From contig NZ_CP035042.1 of assembly GCF_009834345.1 (NCBI RefSeq), positions 1,116,001-1,180,000 on the forward strand: a stretch of 64,000 bases of DNA. The letters are read 5' to 3'. Below the pieces are notes generated by a model that saw only the letters and a program-made list of their open reading frames with translations, had not been told where the DNA came from and ran no database searches. Shown one piece after another: positions 11,043-19,719 of the stretch; the first letter of the stretch is position 1; every line of letters starts with the position of its first letter. The stretch is from Billgrantia tianxiuensis (GTDB lineage Bacteria; Pseudomonadota; Gammaproteobacteria; Pseudomonadales; Halomonadaceae). The position numbers and the translations under genes were made by a program.

Positions 11043-12839
11043 TTAGTGATCGATCGCAGCGCCAGCGCCTTTCGGATAACGCACGCTCTGCACCAGGTCC
11101 TGGATCTCCTGCGGGGGCTCTTCAGTGGCGGCGGAGACCGCGTAGGCCACGGCGAAGTTGATCATCGCACCCACGGCACCGAAGGAGAGCGGCGAGATGC
11201 CCAGGAGCCAGTTGTCCTGAGTATTCGGCAGCATGTTGGTGCCGGGGATGAAGAACCAGCCCAGGTAAGTGAAGATGTACAGCAGGGTGGCGATCAGGCC
11301 GGCGAGCATGCCGCAGACGGCGCCCTTGCTGTTCATCCGGGTGGAGAAGATGCCCATCATCAGTGCTGGGAACAGCGAGGCGGCGGCGATACCGAAGGCC
11401 AGTGCCACGGTCTGGGCGGCGAATCCGGGCGGATTGAGCCCCAGATAGGTCGCCAGCAGGATGGCGCCGGCCATGGAGATACGCGCCGCCAGCATTTCAC
11501 CCTTCTCGGTGATGTTGGGGTTGATGGTGTTCTTGATCAGGTCATGACTGATGGCCGAGGAGATTGCCAGCAGCAGGCCTGCCGCGGTGGAGAGTGCCGC
11601 CGCGATACCACCGGCCGCGATCAGACCCACGACCCAGCCCGGCAGGTTGGCGATTTCCGGGTTGGCCAATACCAGGATGTCGTTGTTGACGGTCAGCTCG
11701 TTGCCTTCCCAGCCGCGCTGCTCGGCAATCGGCTGGAAGGCCGGGTTGGCGTCGTTGTACATCTGGATGCGGCCGTCGTTGTTGCGATCGGTGAAGGTGA
11801 TCAGCCCGGTTTCCTCCCAGGTGCGCACCCACTGCGGCCGATCTTCATAGACCAGCGCTTCTTCCGCTGCCGCCTCGTAATCCTCCACCTGGCCGGCCAT
11901 TTCCGGGAAGATGGTGGTTGCGAGGTTGAGGCGGGCCATGGAGCCTACGGCCGGAGCGGTCAGGTAGAGCAGGGCGATGAACACCAGCGCCCAGCCGGCG
12001 GACCAGCGAGCATCGGCCACTTTCGGCACGGTGAAGAAGCGAATGATGACGTGGGGCAGGCCAGCGGTACCGATCATCAGCGACAGGGTGAACAGCACCA
12101 TGTTGAGCTTGTTGTCGACGTCGGCGGTGTAGTCGCGGAAGCCCAGCGCATTGACCACTTCATCGAGCTTGGCCAGCAGCGGTACGCCGGATTCGGTGTG
12201 GGTGCTGAACATGCCGAACATCGGGATCGGGTTGCCGGTCAGCTGCATGGCGATGAATACGGCGGGGATCGTATAGGCGATGATCAGCACGATGTACTGC
12301 GCCACCTGGGTGTAGGTGATGCCCTTCATGCCGCCGAATACCGCATACAGGAAGACGATGGCCGCGGCGATCCAGATACCCACACTGCTGGGCACCTCGA
12401 GGAAGCGCGAGAAGGCCACGCCGGCGCCGGTCATCTGACCGATGACGTAGGTCACCGAAGCCACGATCAGACACACGACGGCAACGATGCGAGCCGTCTT
12501 GCTGTAGAAGCGGTCACCGATGAAGTCGGGTACGGTGAACTTGCCGAACTTACGCAGGTAAGGGGCCAGCAGCATGGCCAGGATCACGTAGCCGCCGGTC
12601 CAGCCCATCAGGAAGGTCGAGTTGGCATAGCCGCCGGAGGCCAGCAGGCCTGCCATGGAGATGAAGGATGCCGCGGACATCCAGTCGGCCGCCGTGGCCA
12701 TGCCGTTGGTGACCGGATGGACACCGCCGCCGGCGACATAGAAGTCCTTGGTCGAGCCGGCACGTGCCCAGATGGCGATGCCGATATAGAGGGCAAACGA
12801 GCCGCCCACGAAGAGAAGGTTGATGGCAAACTGACTCAT
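11043..12839 (-). CDS. Sodium:solute symporter, ActP/VC_2705 subfamily (acetate or small carboxylate)
   Basis: 598-aa integral membrane symporter of the SSS family, expected to couple Na+ entry to uptake of acetate or a related carboxylate. Hydrophobic segments span the protein (for example LLFVGGSFALYIGIAIW and FVGQ-type motifs such as YVIGQMTGAGVAF). The N-terminal segment GMATAADWMSAASF is the conserved helix-1/2 region that helps form the sodium site. An unusual hydrophilic loop at about residues 310-400 contains DRNNDGRI, which resembles a calcium-binding EF-hand loop. ATG at 12839 follows GGGGAG. It is preceded by the DUF4212 gene 6 bp upstream, the standard pairing for this subfamily. 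The nearby CrbSR-like pair and the DUF294 gene support a carboxylate role; substrate is inferred. Confidence 0.88.
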   Translation of the reverse strand: MSQFAINLLFVGGSFALYIGIAIWARAGSTKDFYVAGGGVHPVTNGMATAADWMSAASFISMAGLLASGGYANSTFLMGWTGGYVILAMLLAPYLRKFGKFTVPDFIGDRFYSKTARIVAVVCLIVASVTYVIGQMTGAGVAFSRFLEVPSSVGIWIAAAIVFLYAVFGGMKGITYTQVAQYIVLIIAYTIPAVFIAMQLTGNPIPMFGMFSTHTESGVPLLAKLDEVVNALGFRDYTADVDNKLNMVLFTLSLMIGTAGLPHVIIRFFTVPKVADARWSAGWALVFIALLYLTAPAVGSMARLNLATTIFPEMAGQVEDYEAAAEEALVYEDRPQWVRTWEETGLITFTDRNNDGRIQMYNDANPAFQPIAEQRGWEGNELTVNNDILVLANPEIANLPGWVVGLIAAGGIAAALSTAAGLLLAISSAISHDLIKNTINPNITEKGEMLAARISMAGAILLATYLGLNPPGFAAQTVALAFGIAAASLFPALMMGIFSTRMNSKGAVCGMLAGLIATLLYIFTYLGWFFIPGTNMLPNTQDNWLLGISPLSFGAVGAMINFAVAYAVSAATEEPPQEIQDLVQSVRYPKGAGAAIDH

Positions 12840-12845
12840 GCTGGC

Positions 12846-13106
12846 TTACTCCCCGAGGCCGAACTTCTGGTCGAGCTTGTTCATCTTCCAGGCGTAGAAG
12901 AAGATCAAGCCGATGAAGGTCAGGATGGAACCCTGCTGAGCAAACCAGAATCCGAGATCGGTACCGCCGATCGGGATGCCGGAAAGGAGGGGGCGAAACA
13001 GGATGGCGCAGCCGTAGGAGACGAATGCCCAGACGATCATGCATCCAGTGATCAGGCGTACGTTCGCCTTCCAGTATGCAGCAGCATTGATTTTATCATC
13101 TGCCAT
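12846..13106 (-). CDS. DUF4212 symporter small subunit
   Basis: 86-aa membrane protein with two hydrophobic helices (about 17-38 and 52-72), the second ending FFYAWKMNKLDQKFG. This is the DUF4212 family, regularly found directly upstream of VC_2705-type sodium:solute symporters and thought to be their small accessory subunit. ATG at 13106 follows GTGGAGAGC; a GTG five codons upstream is a weaker alternative. It is translated just ahead of the large subunit in the same operon. The 624-bp region upstream carries the repeated TTGTCTAG-type motif. Confidence 0.85.
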   Translation of the reverse strand: MADDKINAAAYWKANVRLITGCMIVWAFVSYGCAILFRPLLSGIPIGGTDLGFWFAQQGSILTFIGLIFFYAWKMNKLDQKFGLGE

Positions 13107-13730
13107 AGTGATGCTCTCCACTTGTTGTTGAGGTTGGGAAGTCGCACAGAGAGTTGCCAGGTTTCATCAGGAGGTTCGCACAAAGCGAGTCGAGTCGGGT
13201 GGTGTGGACAATGGCGCTGGCAAGCGCCTGTGTTCCCCATTGCTCCCTGCGGACGAGCCGCACTTCCCACCATATCGAGTAACCGATCGTCGAGTCGCAT
13301 TATCAAGGTACGATTGCCCTGCATGACTCATGAGCAATAGTGGTCAATAAATGAGAAAAATAAAATCCCAGACTTTGGTATCATGAGAAAACTTCGATGC
13401 TATCAGTGGCAATTTTTTCTATTAAAAACAATTGCTTGATGTGTGTGCATGAGTAATGTTGCAGTATTGCCGCCATGGCGATAGGACGATTGTCTAGCAT
13501 TGGACCTTTGTCTATGTCTCTTCTCCGTAAGACCATTGTCTAGTGAAGTATTGCTGTCATCTACATTCCCCTCCTTGGACGTTGGTCTAGGTTATGTCTT
13601 AAAAGTCGAGACTGTTATCCTGCCACGAGAAGTCGTGCTCGATGTGGGTGGCATAGGAAGTTAAGGAACGTTTCTTTTCGGACTCGTCCAGGGATGACGG
13701 CGATGAGGGCCGCGCAACGAGGGCAATAGC
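13107..13730. promoter_or_regulatory. Large AT-rich divergent control region, symporter and DUF294 operons
   Basis: 624 bp without a gene, clearly less GC-rich than its surroundings (for example 13340-13440). It must hold promoters for both divergent operons. The only recurrent signal I can see is the four-copy motif listed separately. Confidence 0.6.
13485..13590. promoter_or_regulatory. Four direct copies of a GACnnTTGTCTAG-like motif
   Basis: Copies begin at 13485 (GACGATTGTCTAG), 13503 (GACCTTTGTCTAT), 13531 (GACCATTGTCTAG) and 13578 (GACGTTGGTCTAG). All have the same orientation, with start-to-start spacings of 18, 28 and 47 bp. This looks like a cluster of transcription-factor sites; the adjacent CrbR-like regulator is the natural candidate, by inference. 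Confidence 0.5.
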
Positions 13731-15551
13731 ATGGTCGATGTCGATCTCTCCCAACCGCCGTTCTCCTTTCTGGATGACGAAGGGCGCGAGCGTATCCGCA
13801 ATGGCATCGACCTGGCCTACTTCGATCGTAACGAGATCATTCTCGAAACCGGCCAGCCGGGTGAGTACGTCTTTCTCATTCACAAGGGCGAGGTGGCCGA
13901 GCTGGACACCACGCAGCCGGGGGCTCGTGAGCGGATCGGCCACTATACGGCTGGCGATCTGTTCGGTGCCATCAGCATTCTCAACGGCAAGAGCCGTTAC
14001 CGCTTCCGGGCGGAACAGGAGAGCCTCTGCTACCTGTTGCCCAAGGCACTGTTCCTGCAGCTATGTGACGACTATCCCCCCTTTGCCGAGTTCTTTCGCC
14101 AGACCCTGGCCCACAAGACACGTTTGCTGACCGAGCAGCGCGCCGAGGGCGGCGTGACCATGGCCGGCTTCATGCTGGCGCGAGTCAGCGAATGCATGCG
14201 ACCGCCGCTGTGCATGGGGCCGGAGGCAACCATTGCCGAGGCGGTGGCGAGGCTGCACGAGAGCCACGCCGATAGTCTGCTGGTAGAGGGGGAGAGTGGA
14301 GCGGGCATGGTCACCAAGACCGACCTGCTCGAAGCGCTGGTGTTGCAGGACTGCGAGAAGCAGAGCCCATTACAGGAGATCGCGCATTTCGAACTGGTCA
14401 CGGTACGCCCCGATCAGTACCTGTTCGAAGTACTGGTGATGATGACCCGCCACAAGGTGGAGCGTGTCGTGGTCATGGAGCAGGCGAGTCCCATCGGTGT
14501 GGTGGAACTCACCGACGTGCTCAGCTATTTCTCCAGCCGCAGCTATGTCGTCAGCCTGCAGGTGGAGCAGGCGGAAAGCCTCGATGCTCTGTTTCGCGCC
14601 AGTCATCGCACGCCTGAACTGGTCAAGGCGCTCATGGCTCAGGGGGTCAAGCTGCGCTTCGCCATGGGCCTGCTGGCGGCGCTCAACGGGCGCATCATGT
14701 CCAAGGCATGGGGGTTTCTGATCGACGAGCGCTATCACCGCGACAGTTGCCTGATGGTGATGGGCAGCGAAGGTCGTGGTGAGCAGATCCTCAAGACCGA
14801 TCAGGACAACGGTTTGATTCTTGCCGATGGGCTGGAATGGCCCGATGTGGGCGAACAGATGCAGCGCCTGACCGAGACGTTGATCGAACTCGGCTATCCT
14901 CCTTGTCCCGGTAACATCATGGTCAGCAACTCCGAGTGGGTGGGCTCCGTCAGCCAGTGGCGCGAGCGCATTGCGCGCTGGGCGCAGAAACGGGATGGCG
15001 ACAGCCTGATGAAGCTTGCCATCATGCTCGACTCCCATGCGGTGGCGGGCAATCCCGCGCTGCTCGAGCGGGTTCGCGAAGCGCTATTCGAACAATGCTC
15101 CCGCGACGAAATCCTGCTCTCCTATTTCGCTCGCACGGCGCTGCGCTTCTCCACGCCGCTGACCCTGTTCGGGTCGCTGAAGAAGCCTCAGCACGGCATC
15201 GACATAAAGAAAGGCGGCATTTTTCCCATCGTCCATGGGGTGCGCACCATGGCGCTGGAGCGCCGCATCAAGCCCACTTCCACGCTGGAGCGGCTCGAGG
15301 CCCTGGCGGCGGATGGTCGGCTGGAGGAACGCATCGCCGAGGATCTTGCCGAGGCGCTGTCGCTATTCACCGAGTTGAGACTGAAACAGCAACTGGAACG
15401 CCTGGACGGAGATAACGCCAGCAAGAGCCCGGATCGCGTCGTGGTCCAGCAGCTGTCGTCGCTGGAGCGCGACCTGCTGCGCGAGGCATTGCATATCGTC
15501 AAGGATTTCAAGCAGAGCCTGTCGCAGCGCTACCACCTCGAATACTCATGA
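13731..15551 (+). CDS. CNMP-binding / CBS-pair / DUF294 nucleotidyltransferase-like protein
   Basis: 606-aa cytosolic protein with four parts in order: a cyclic-nucleotide-binding-like domain (about 10-130, GQPGEYVFLIHKGEVAEL), a CBS pair (about 155-280, GPEATIAEAVARLHESHADSLLVEG and HKVERVVVMEQASPIGVVELTDVL), a DUF294 nucleotidyltransferase-like domain (MVMGSEGRGEQILKTDQDNGLIL, the G-S-x-G-R-x-E-Q plus D-x-D pattern) and a C-terminal DUF294_C helical domain. Such proteins are typically encoded next to sodium:solute symporters with DUF4212 subunits and probably regulate uptake or acetate use in response to nucleotides; the enzymatic activity is not established. ATG at 13731 opens the frame. 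It is divergent from the symporter and followed by the exonuclease gene. Confidence 0.85.
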   Translation: MVDVDLSQPPFSFLDDEGRERIRNGIDLAYFDRNEIILETGQPGEYVFLIHKGEVAELDTTQPGARERIGHYTAGDLFGAISILNGKSRYRFRAEQESLCYLLPKALFLQLCDDYPPFAEFFRQTLAHKTRLLTEQRAEGGVTMAGFMLARVSECMRPPLCMGPEATIAEAVARLHESHADSLLVEGESGAGMVTKTDLLEALVLQDCEKQSPLQEIAHFELVTVRPDQYLFEVLVMMTRHKVERVVVMEQASPIGVVELTDVLSYFSSRSYVVSLQVEQAESLDALFRASHRTPELVKALMAQGVKLRFAMGLLAALNGRIMSKAWGFLIDERYHRDSCLMVMGSEGRGEQILKTDQDNGLILADGLEWPDVGEQMQRLTETLIELGYPPCPGNIMVSNSEWVGSVSQWRERIARWAQKRDGDSLMKLAIMLDSHAVAGNPALLERVREALFEQCSRDEILLSYFARTALRFSTPLTLFGSLKKPQHGIDIKKGGIFPIVHGVRTMALERRIKPTSTLERLEALAADGRLEERIAEDLAEALSLFTELRLKQQLERLDGDNASKSPDRVVVQQLSSLERDLLREALHIVKDFKQSLSQRYHLEYS

Positions 15552-15602
15552 GGCCGTGCCTGCGAAGGTCAATGCGGAATTAATGAAGGAGGAAACCACG
15601 GC

Positions 15603-16232
15603 ATGTTTCGTGCGCTACGCCGGGCCAAGGATCGCCGCCGCCACGCTGACGGTGAGTATGGCTGGCTCTTTCACCCCTACACCGGGGATGAGCTCGTTGC
15701 CATCGACTGTGAAACCACCGGTGTCGATACGCGTACTGCCGAGCCCGTATCGATCGGAGCGGTCAAGGTGCGCGGTGACAGGGTGCTGACCAGTGAGTCG
15801 CTCGATTTGCGTCTCAAGCGTCCCGCTTCGCTGACGGGCGACTCCATTCGCGTGCACGGCCTGCGCGGTGTCGATCTGGACGATGGGGTGAGTCTCGACG
15901 AGGCATTGGTGACGCTGCTCGACTTTATCGGCAATCGTCCGTTGCTGGGCTGGCGGCTCGACTTCGACCTGGCCATTCTCAACCGCCAGCTACGGCCGCG
16001 CTTCGGCTTCGATCTGCCCAATAGCGGGATCGACGTGGCCCAGCTCTACCATCGCCAACTGCGCCGCAGCGTGATGGAACCCGAGCCTCGCCCGCAGCGC
16101 TTCGAGGCGGTGGCCGAGTCGCTCGGCGTTCCGGTCATGGGGCGCAATACCGCGCTGGGCGATGCCGTGACCACGGCGCTCATGTATCTGCGCCTGGAGC
16201 GCGCCGGAGTGCCGGACCGGTGCGAGGCGTAA
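15603..16232 (+). CDS. DEDDh-like 3'-5' exonuclease, catalytic His replaced by Asn
   Basis: 209-aa RNase T/DNA polymerase III epsilon-like exonuclease domain. Motif I is AIDCETTG (D35, E37) and motif II is GWRLDFDLAIL (Asp near 122). Motif III should read H-x-A-x-x-D but here reads N182-T-A-L-G-D187, so the usual general-base His is Asn. The enzyme may be weak, altered or inactive. ATG at 15603 follows GGAGGAAACCACGGC. The gene follows the DUF294 gene by 51 bp, the standard order in this locus type. Its partner role in carboxylate-uptake islands is unknown. Confidence 0.82.
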   Translation: MFRALRRAKDRRRHADGEYGWLFHPYTGDELVAIDCETTGVDTRTAEPVSIGAVKVRGDRVLTSESLDLRLKRPASLTGDSIRVHGLRGVDLDDGVSLDEALVTLLDFIGNRPLLGWRLDFDLAILNRQLRPRFGFDLPNSGIDVAQLYHRQLRRSVMEPEPRPQRFEAVAESLGVPVMGRNTALGDAVTTALMYLRLERAGVPDRCEA

Positions 16233-16343
16233 CTCCTCCAGCATCCTGCCGTACGCTGCGGTAGATCGCCGCGGCGTCGCCACTGAACCGAGGCGATGGT
16301 AGGATGGCCCCCGTCATCCACCATGCTCTGGCAGCCCGTGATC

Positions 16344-17279
16344 ATGCAAGACGCCCTGACCTTCGACCCGCTCGCCGCCGCCCCTGCCACCGAGGCACAC
16401 GCCGGGGCGCAAGCGGGCACCTCGCCGCTGGAGGCGCTCGACGCCAAGGGCCGGCGCGAATTCAACAAGTTGCAGAAACGCCTGCGCCGCCAGGTGGGCA
16501 ACGCCATCATCGACTATGGCATGATCCACGAGGGCGACCGGATCATGGTCTGCCTGTCGGGCGGCAAGGACAGCTATACCCTGCTCGAGATCCTGCGCAA
16601 TCTGCAGCGCAATGCGCCGGTGAATTTCTCGCTGGTGGCGGTCAACCTGGACCAGAAGCAGCCGGGTTTTCCCGAGCATGTATTGCCAGAGTATCTCGAG
16701 TCGATCGGCGTCGAGTACTACATTCTCGAGCGTGATACCTATTCCGTGGTCAAGGAGAAGACACCGGAAGGCAAGACCACCTGTGCGCTCTGTTCACGCC
16801 TGCGTCGCGGCTCGCTGTACGGTTTTGCCGAAGAGATCGGTGCCACCAAGGTGGCACTGGGTCACCATCGTGAGGACATCCTCGAGACGCTGTTCCTCAA
16901 CATGTTTTATGGCGGCAGCCTGAAGGCCATGCCGCCCAAGCTGCTCTCCGACGACGGCAAGAACATCGTCATCCGACCGCTAGCCTACTGTCGCGAGGCC
17001 GACATCGCCGAGTTCGCACGGCTGATGGATTTTCCCATCATTCCCTGCAACCTGTGCGGCTCCCAGCCCAACCTGCAGCGTCAGGTGGTCAAGGAGATGC
17101 TGGCCGAGTGGGAGCGCAAGCATCCCGGGCGCATCGAATCGATGTTCAAGGCGGTGACCAACGTGGCACCCTCGCAACTGGCCGACCGCGAGCTTTTCGA
17201 CTTCGAAGGGCTCGAGGCCAAGCAGGCCCGGCTGCGCGAGCGGCGCATCGATGCATTGGATGTTTCGCACGACAGCTGA
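16344..17279 (+). CDS. ttcA: tRNA 2-thiocytidine(32) synthetase TtcA
   Basis: ATP-dependent enzyme that thiolates C32 of some tRNAs using a [4Fe-4S] cluster. Markers are the PP-loop LSGGKDS, the first Cys pair [25 protein letters not shown] and the second Cys pair [13 protein letters not shown]. That is the full TtcA signature. From the ATG at 16344 the protein has 311 aa, a normal length. In-frame alternatives are ATG 16323 and GTG 16296. None has a strong ribosome site, so the start is uncertain by about 15 codons. The gene is a single unit ended by a strong terminator, convergent with anr. Confidence 0.93.
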   Translation: MQDALTFDPLAAAPATEAHAGAQAGTSPLEALDAKGRREFNKLQKRLRRQVGNAIIDYGMIHEGDRIMVCLSGGKDSYTLLEILRNLQRNAPVNFSLVAVNLDQKQPGFPEHVLPEYLESIGVEYYILERDTYSVVKEKTPEGKTTCALCSRLRRGSLYGFAEEIGATKVALGHHREDILETLFLNMFYGGSLKAMPPKLLSDDGKNIVIRPLAYCREADIAEFARLMDFPIIPCNLCGSQPNLQRQVVKEMLAEWERKHPGRIESMFKAVTNVAPSQLADRELFDFEGLEAKQARLRERRIDALDVSHDS

Positions 17280-17312
17280 GCCGATAGTCCACCCGAACAG
17301 TCCATCCGAACG

Positions 17313-17346
17313 GAAACCGCCCGGCATTTGGCCGGGCGGTTTCTTT
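17313..17346 (+). terminator. Terminator between ttcA and anr
   Basis: Perfect 13-bp stem GAAACCGCCCGGC / GCCGGGCGGTTTC with a 5-nt loop, followed by TTTCT. It may also serve anr on the opposite strand. Confidence 0.88.
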
Positions 17347-17370
17347 CTGCTTGGTTGATGTCGCCAGGGC

Positions 17371-18117
17371 TCAGTGATCGTCCTGAGCCTGTGCCACCAG
17401 GGCCTCGAGATTGAGGATGTTGACCTCGCGACCGGATACCTCGACCAGCCCCTGTTGCTGGAAGCGGCCCAGGATACGGCTGACCGTTTCCACGGCCAGG
17501 CCCAGATAATTGCCGATATCGGCCCGCGACATGGAGAGGCGGAAGCTGTAGGGCGAATAGCCGCGGCGACGGAAACGGTCGGAGAGGCTGGAGAAGAAGC
17601 TGGCCAGGCGCTGGTCGGCGGTCTTGCGCGACAGCAGGCGCATCATCTTGCGATCGTCGCGCAGCTCCTTGCTCATGCTGCGATAGAGCTGACCGCGCAG
17701 CTCCGGCAGTTGTTCGGAGAGTGAATCGAGCCGGTCGAAGGGAATCTCGCACACGGTGGTGGTTTCCAGCGCGATCACGCTGCCGGGATAGACCTGTTCA
17801 TCGATGCCGTCGAGGCCGACCAGCTCACTGGGCAGGTAGAAATTGGTGACCTGATCGTCGCCCGAGCCTTCGGTGGTGACCTGCTTGAGACTGCCGGAGC
17901 GTACCGCGAAGACGCTGTTGAAGGCGCTGCCTTGGCGGAATAGCGATTCGCCTTTCTTCAGTGGCGAGCGTCGCCGGATGATCGCATCGAACTGCTCCAT
18001 GTCTTCGAGTTCCAGGGCCAGCGGCAGGCACAGTGAACTCAGGCTGCAATTCTGGCAGCGGGTTTCATGCAGCAATGAACGACGCTTGCCGAGCGCATTG
18101 GCCGCGTTGACCGGCAT
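17371..18117 (-). CDS. anr: Anr/FNR oxygen-sensing transcription regulator
   Basis: 248-aa CRP/FNR-family regulator. The four cluster ligands are present: C21, C24 and C30 (CQNCSLSSLC) and C123 (VCEIPF), so it should carry an oxygen-labile [4Fe-4S] cluster. An effector-type beta-roll follows, and the C-terminal helix-turn-helix reads SRADIGNYLGLAVETVSRILGRFQ with the FNR-type E-x-x-S-R recognition residues for TTGAT-N4-ATCAA sites. ATG at 18117 sits behind a perfect AGGAGGTGG, favouring it over an upstream in-frame ATG. It is next to hemN and the cbb3 genes, its classic targets; matching boxes occur upstream of both. Confidence 0.93.
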   Translation of the reverse strand: MPVNAANALGKRRSLLHETRCQNCSLSSLCLPLALELEDMEQFDAIIRRRSPLKKGESLFRQGSAFNSVFAVRSGSLKQVTTEGSGDDQVTNFYLPSELVGLDGIDEQVYPGSVIALETTTVCEIPFDRLDSLSEQLPELRGQLYRSMSKELRDDRKMMRLLSRKTADQRLASFFSSLSDRFRRRGYSPYSFRLSMSRADIGNYLGLAVETVSRILGRFQQQGLVEVSGREVNILNLEALVAQAQDDH

Positions 18118-18230
18118 GCTCCACCTCCTGGATCTCATTCATGAAGGCATTATGGGCCATTATTGAAGTAGGTGAAATGCCCCTTGCGACCTTTGGCCGC
18201 AATAAAATTAGCATTCCGGGAACTTTCACC

Positions 18231-19646
18231 TCAGACGATGCGTGAGAAGCGGTCATCGGGCTTGAGCGGTAGACGTGCATCGAAGGCCATGGCCAAGTGA
18301 CGGATCAGCAGCCGGCCGAGTGGTGTAGCCACTACGCGATGGCCCTCGATCAGCACCAGCCCGTCCCGCTGGGGCGTCTCCAGTCGCTCCAGTGCGTCTT
18401 CCAGGTAACGGGGAGCATCTATGCCGAACGTTTCGCTCAGTTCATCCAGGTCGAGCTTCATGTCGCACATCAGTTGCTCGATGGCATGCCGCCGGATGCG
18501 ATCGTCGAAGGTCAGCCGAATGCCTCGTGCGGTGGGCAGATGGCTGGCATCCAGGGCAGCTTCGTAGTCGGCGAGATTGATGTGGTTCTGGGCATAGACG
18601 TCATCGACACAGGAGATGGCCGACACTCCCAGTCCCACCAGGTCGCACTGGGCATGGCTGGAATAGCCCTGGAAGTTGCGCTGCAGCGTGCCTTCACGCT
18701 GGGCGATGGCCAGGCTGTCGTTGCTGCGGGCAAAGTGATCCATGCCGATATGGACGTAGCCCGCTCCGGTGAGCATGGCGATGGTGGTGCGCAGAATTGC
18801 CAGCTTCTCCTCGGGGCCGGGAAGGTCCTCGGCTCGAATGTGACGCTGAGCCGTGAAGCGCTCTGGCATGTGGGCATAATTGAACACCGAGATTCGCGCC
18901 GGTGCCATGGCGATTACCTGTTCCAGGGTGGCGGCGAAGCTGTCTCGGGTCTGCAACGGGAGTCCGTAGATCAGGTCCAGATTGAGCGAGCGAAAGCCAA
19001 GCCGGTCGGCTTCGTCGAGCAGCGCCTCGGTGAGAATGCGTGGCTGGATCCGGTTGATGGCTCGCTGCACGCGTGGGTCGAGATCCTGGACGCCGAGGCT
19101 GAGGCGATTGAAACCCAGCGCCTGCAGGTGACGCAGGGTGAAGACATCGGCCTCGCGCGGATCGATCTCGATGGCATAGTCGCGGTGGCGGGAGTTGGAA
19201 AGGCCAAAGCGGGCGTCGAGCCGGTCGATCAGGTCGCTCATCTGGTCGAGGCTGAGAAAGCTCGGCGTACCCCCTCCCCAGTGCAGTTGGGCCACTTCGC
19301 GGCGTGTATCCAGGTGTGGCCTGATCAGCACCATTTCACGGTCCAGGCGCGAGATATAGGGCTCCACCACCTTGGCGTTCTTGGTGGCGATCTTGTTGCA
19401 GGCGCAGTAATGGCACGCCTTGCGACAGAAGGGGATGTGCACGTAGAGCGACAGCGGCCTGCCATCCGCGTTACTGCGGGCCAGGGCCGCCTGGTAGGCC
19501 TGTTCGTCGAAATCGTCACTGAAAGAATAGATGGTGGGATATGAGCTGTAGCGCGGGCCATGGGTGTCGTAGCGCCGCAGGAGCGCTGCGTCCCAGGTGA
19601 AAGGATCGGCCATCGCTTGATGCACGCAGCGTGCGGGGACGGACAT
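18231..19646 (-). CDS. hemN: Oxygen-independent coproporphyrinogen III oxidase
   Basis: Radical-SAM enzyme that converts coproporphyrinogen III to protoporphyrinogen IX without oxygen in heme synthesis. It has the C-x3-C-x2-C cluster motif (CRKACHYCAC), then HWGGGTPSFL, GVQDLDPRVQRAINRIQ and a C-terminal HemN domain. Length from ATG 19646 is 471 aa, close to the family. I chose 19646 because CGGAG lies 8 nt upstream and because the predicted Anr-dependent start near 19671 excludes the ATG at 19679. ATG 19613 is a further alternative. The gene lies between anr and the cbb3 assembly genes and is probably activated by Anr under low oxygen. Confidence 0.92.
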   Translation of the reverse strand: MSVPARCVHQAMADPFTWDAALLRRYDTHGPRYSSYPTIYSFSDDFDEQAYQAALARSNADGRPLSLYVHIPFCRKACHYCACNKIATKNAKVVEPYISRLDREMVLIRPHLDTRREVAQLHWGGGTPSFLSLDQMSDLIDRLDARFGLSNSRHRDYAIEIDPREADVFTLRHLQALGFNRLSLGVQDLDPRVQRAINRIQPRILTEALLDEADRLGFRSLNLDLIYGLPLQTRDSFAATLEQVIAMAPARISVFNYAHMPERFTAQRHIRAEDLPGPEEKLAILRTTIAMLTGAGYVHIGMDHFARSNDSLAIAQREGTLQRNFQGYSSHAQCDLVGLGVSAISCVDDVYAQNHINLADYEAALDASHLPTARGIRLTFDDRIRRHAIEQLMCDMKLDLDELSETFGIDAPRYLEDALERLETPQRDGLVLIEGHRVVATPLGRLLIRHLAMAFDARLPLKPDDRFSRIV

Positions 19647-19677
19647 GATGGCACTCCGAAAGGCTAACATTTGACTC

Positions 19678-19719
19678 ATGCTAGCGGTACGCTGCCCAAG
19701 GCGGATTGAGCTGCGTCAA
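19678..19719 (-). promoter_or_regulatory. Anr box and -10 of hemN
   Basis: TTGAG-CTGC-GTCAA at 19706-19719 matches the Anr/FNR dyad (TTGA/TCAA intact, inner base changed). On the minus strand TAGCAT lies at 19683-19678, placing the start near 19671, exactly 41.5 bp from the box centre (class II arrangement). The box overlaps the stop codon of the upstream gene. Confidence 0.7.

Noticed and set aside
11046..13340. Long plus-strand open frame (about 760 codons) opposite the symporter and DUF4212 genes
   Set aside because: It is antisense to well-supported genes, has low-complexity His/Gln/Asp-rich translation and no ribosome site; a high-GC shadow.
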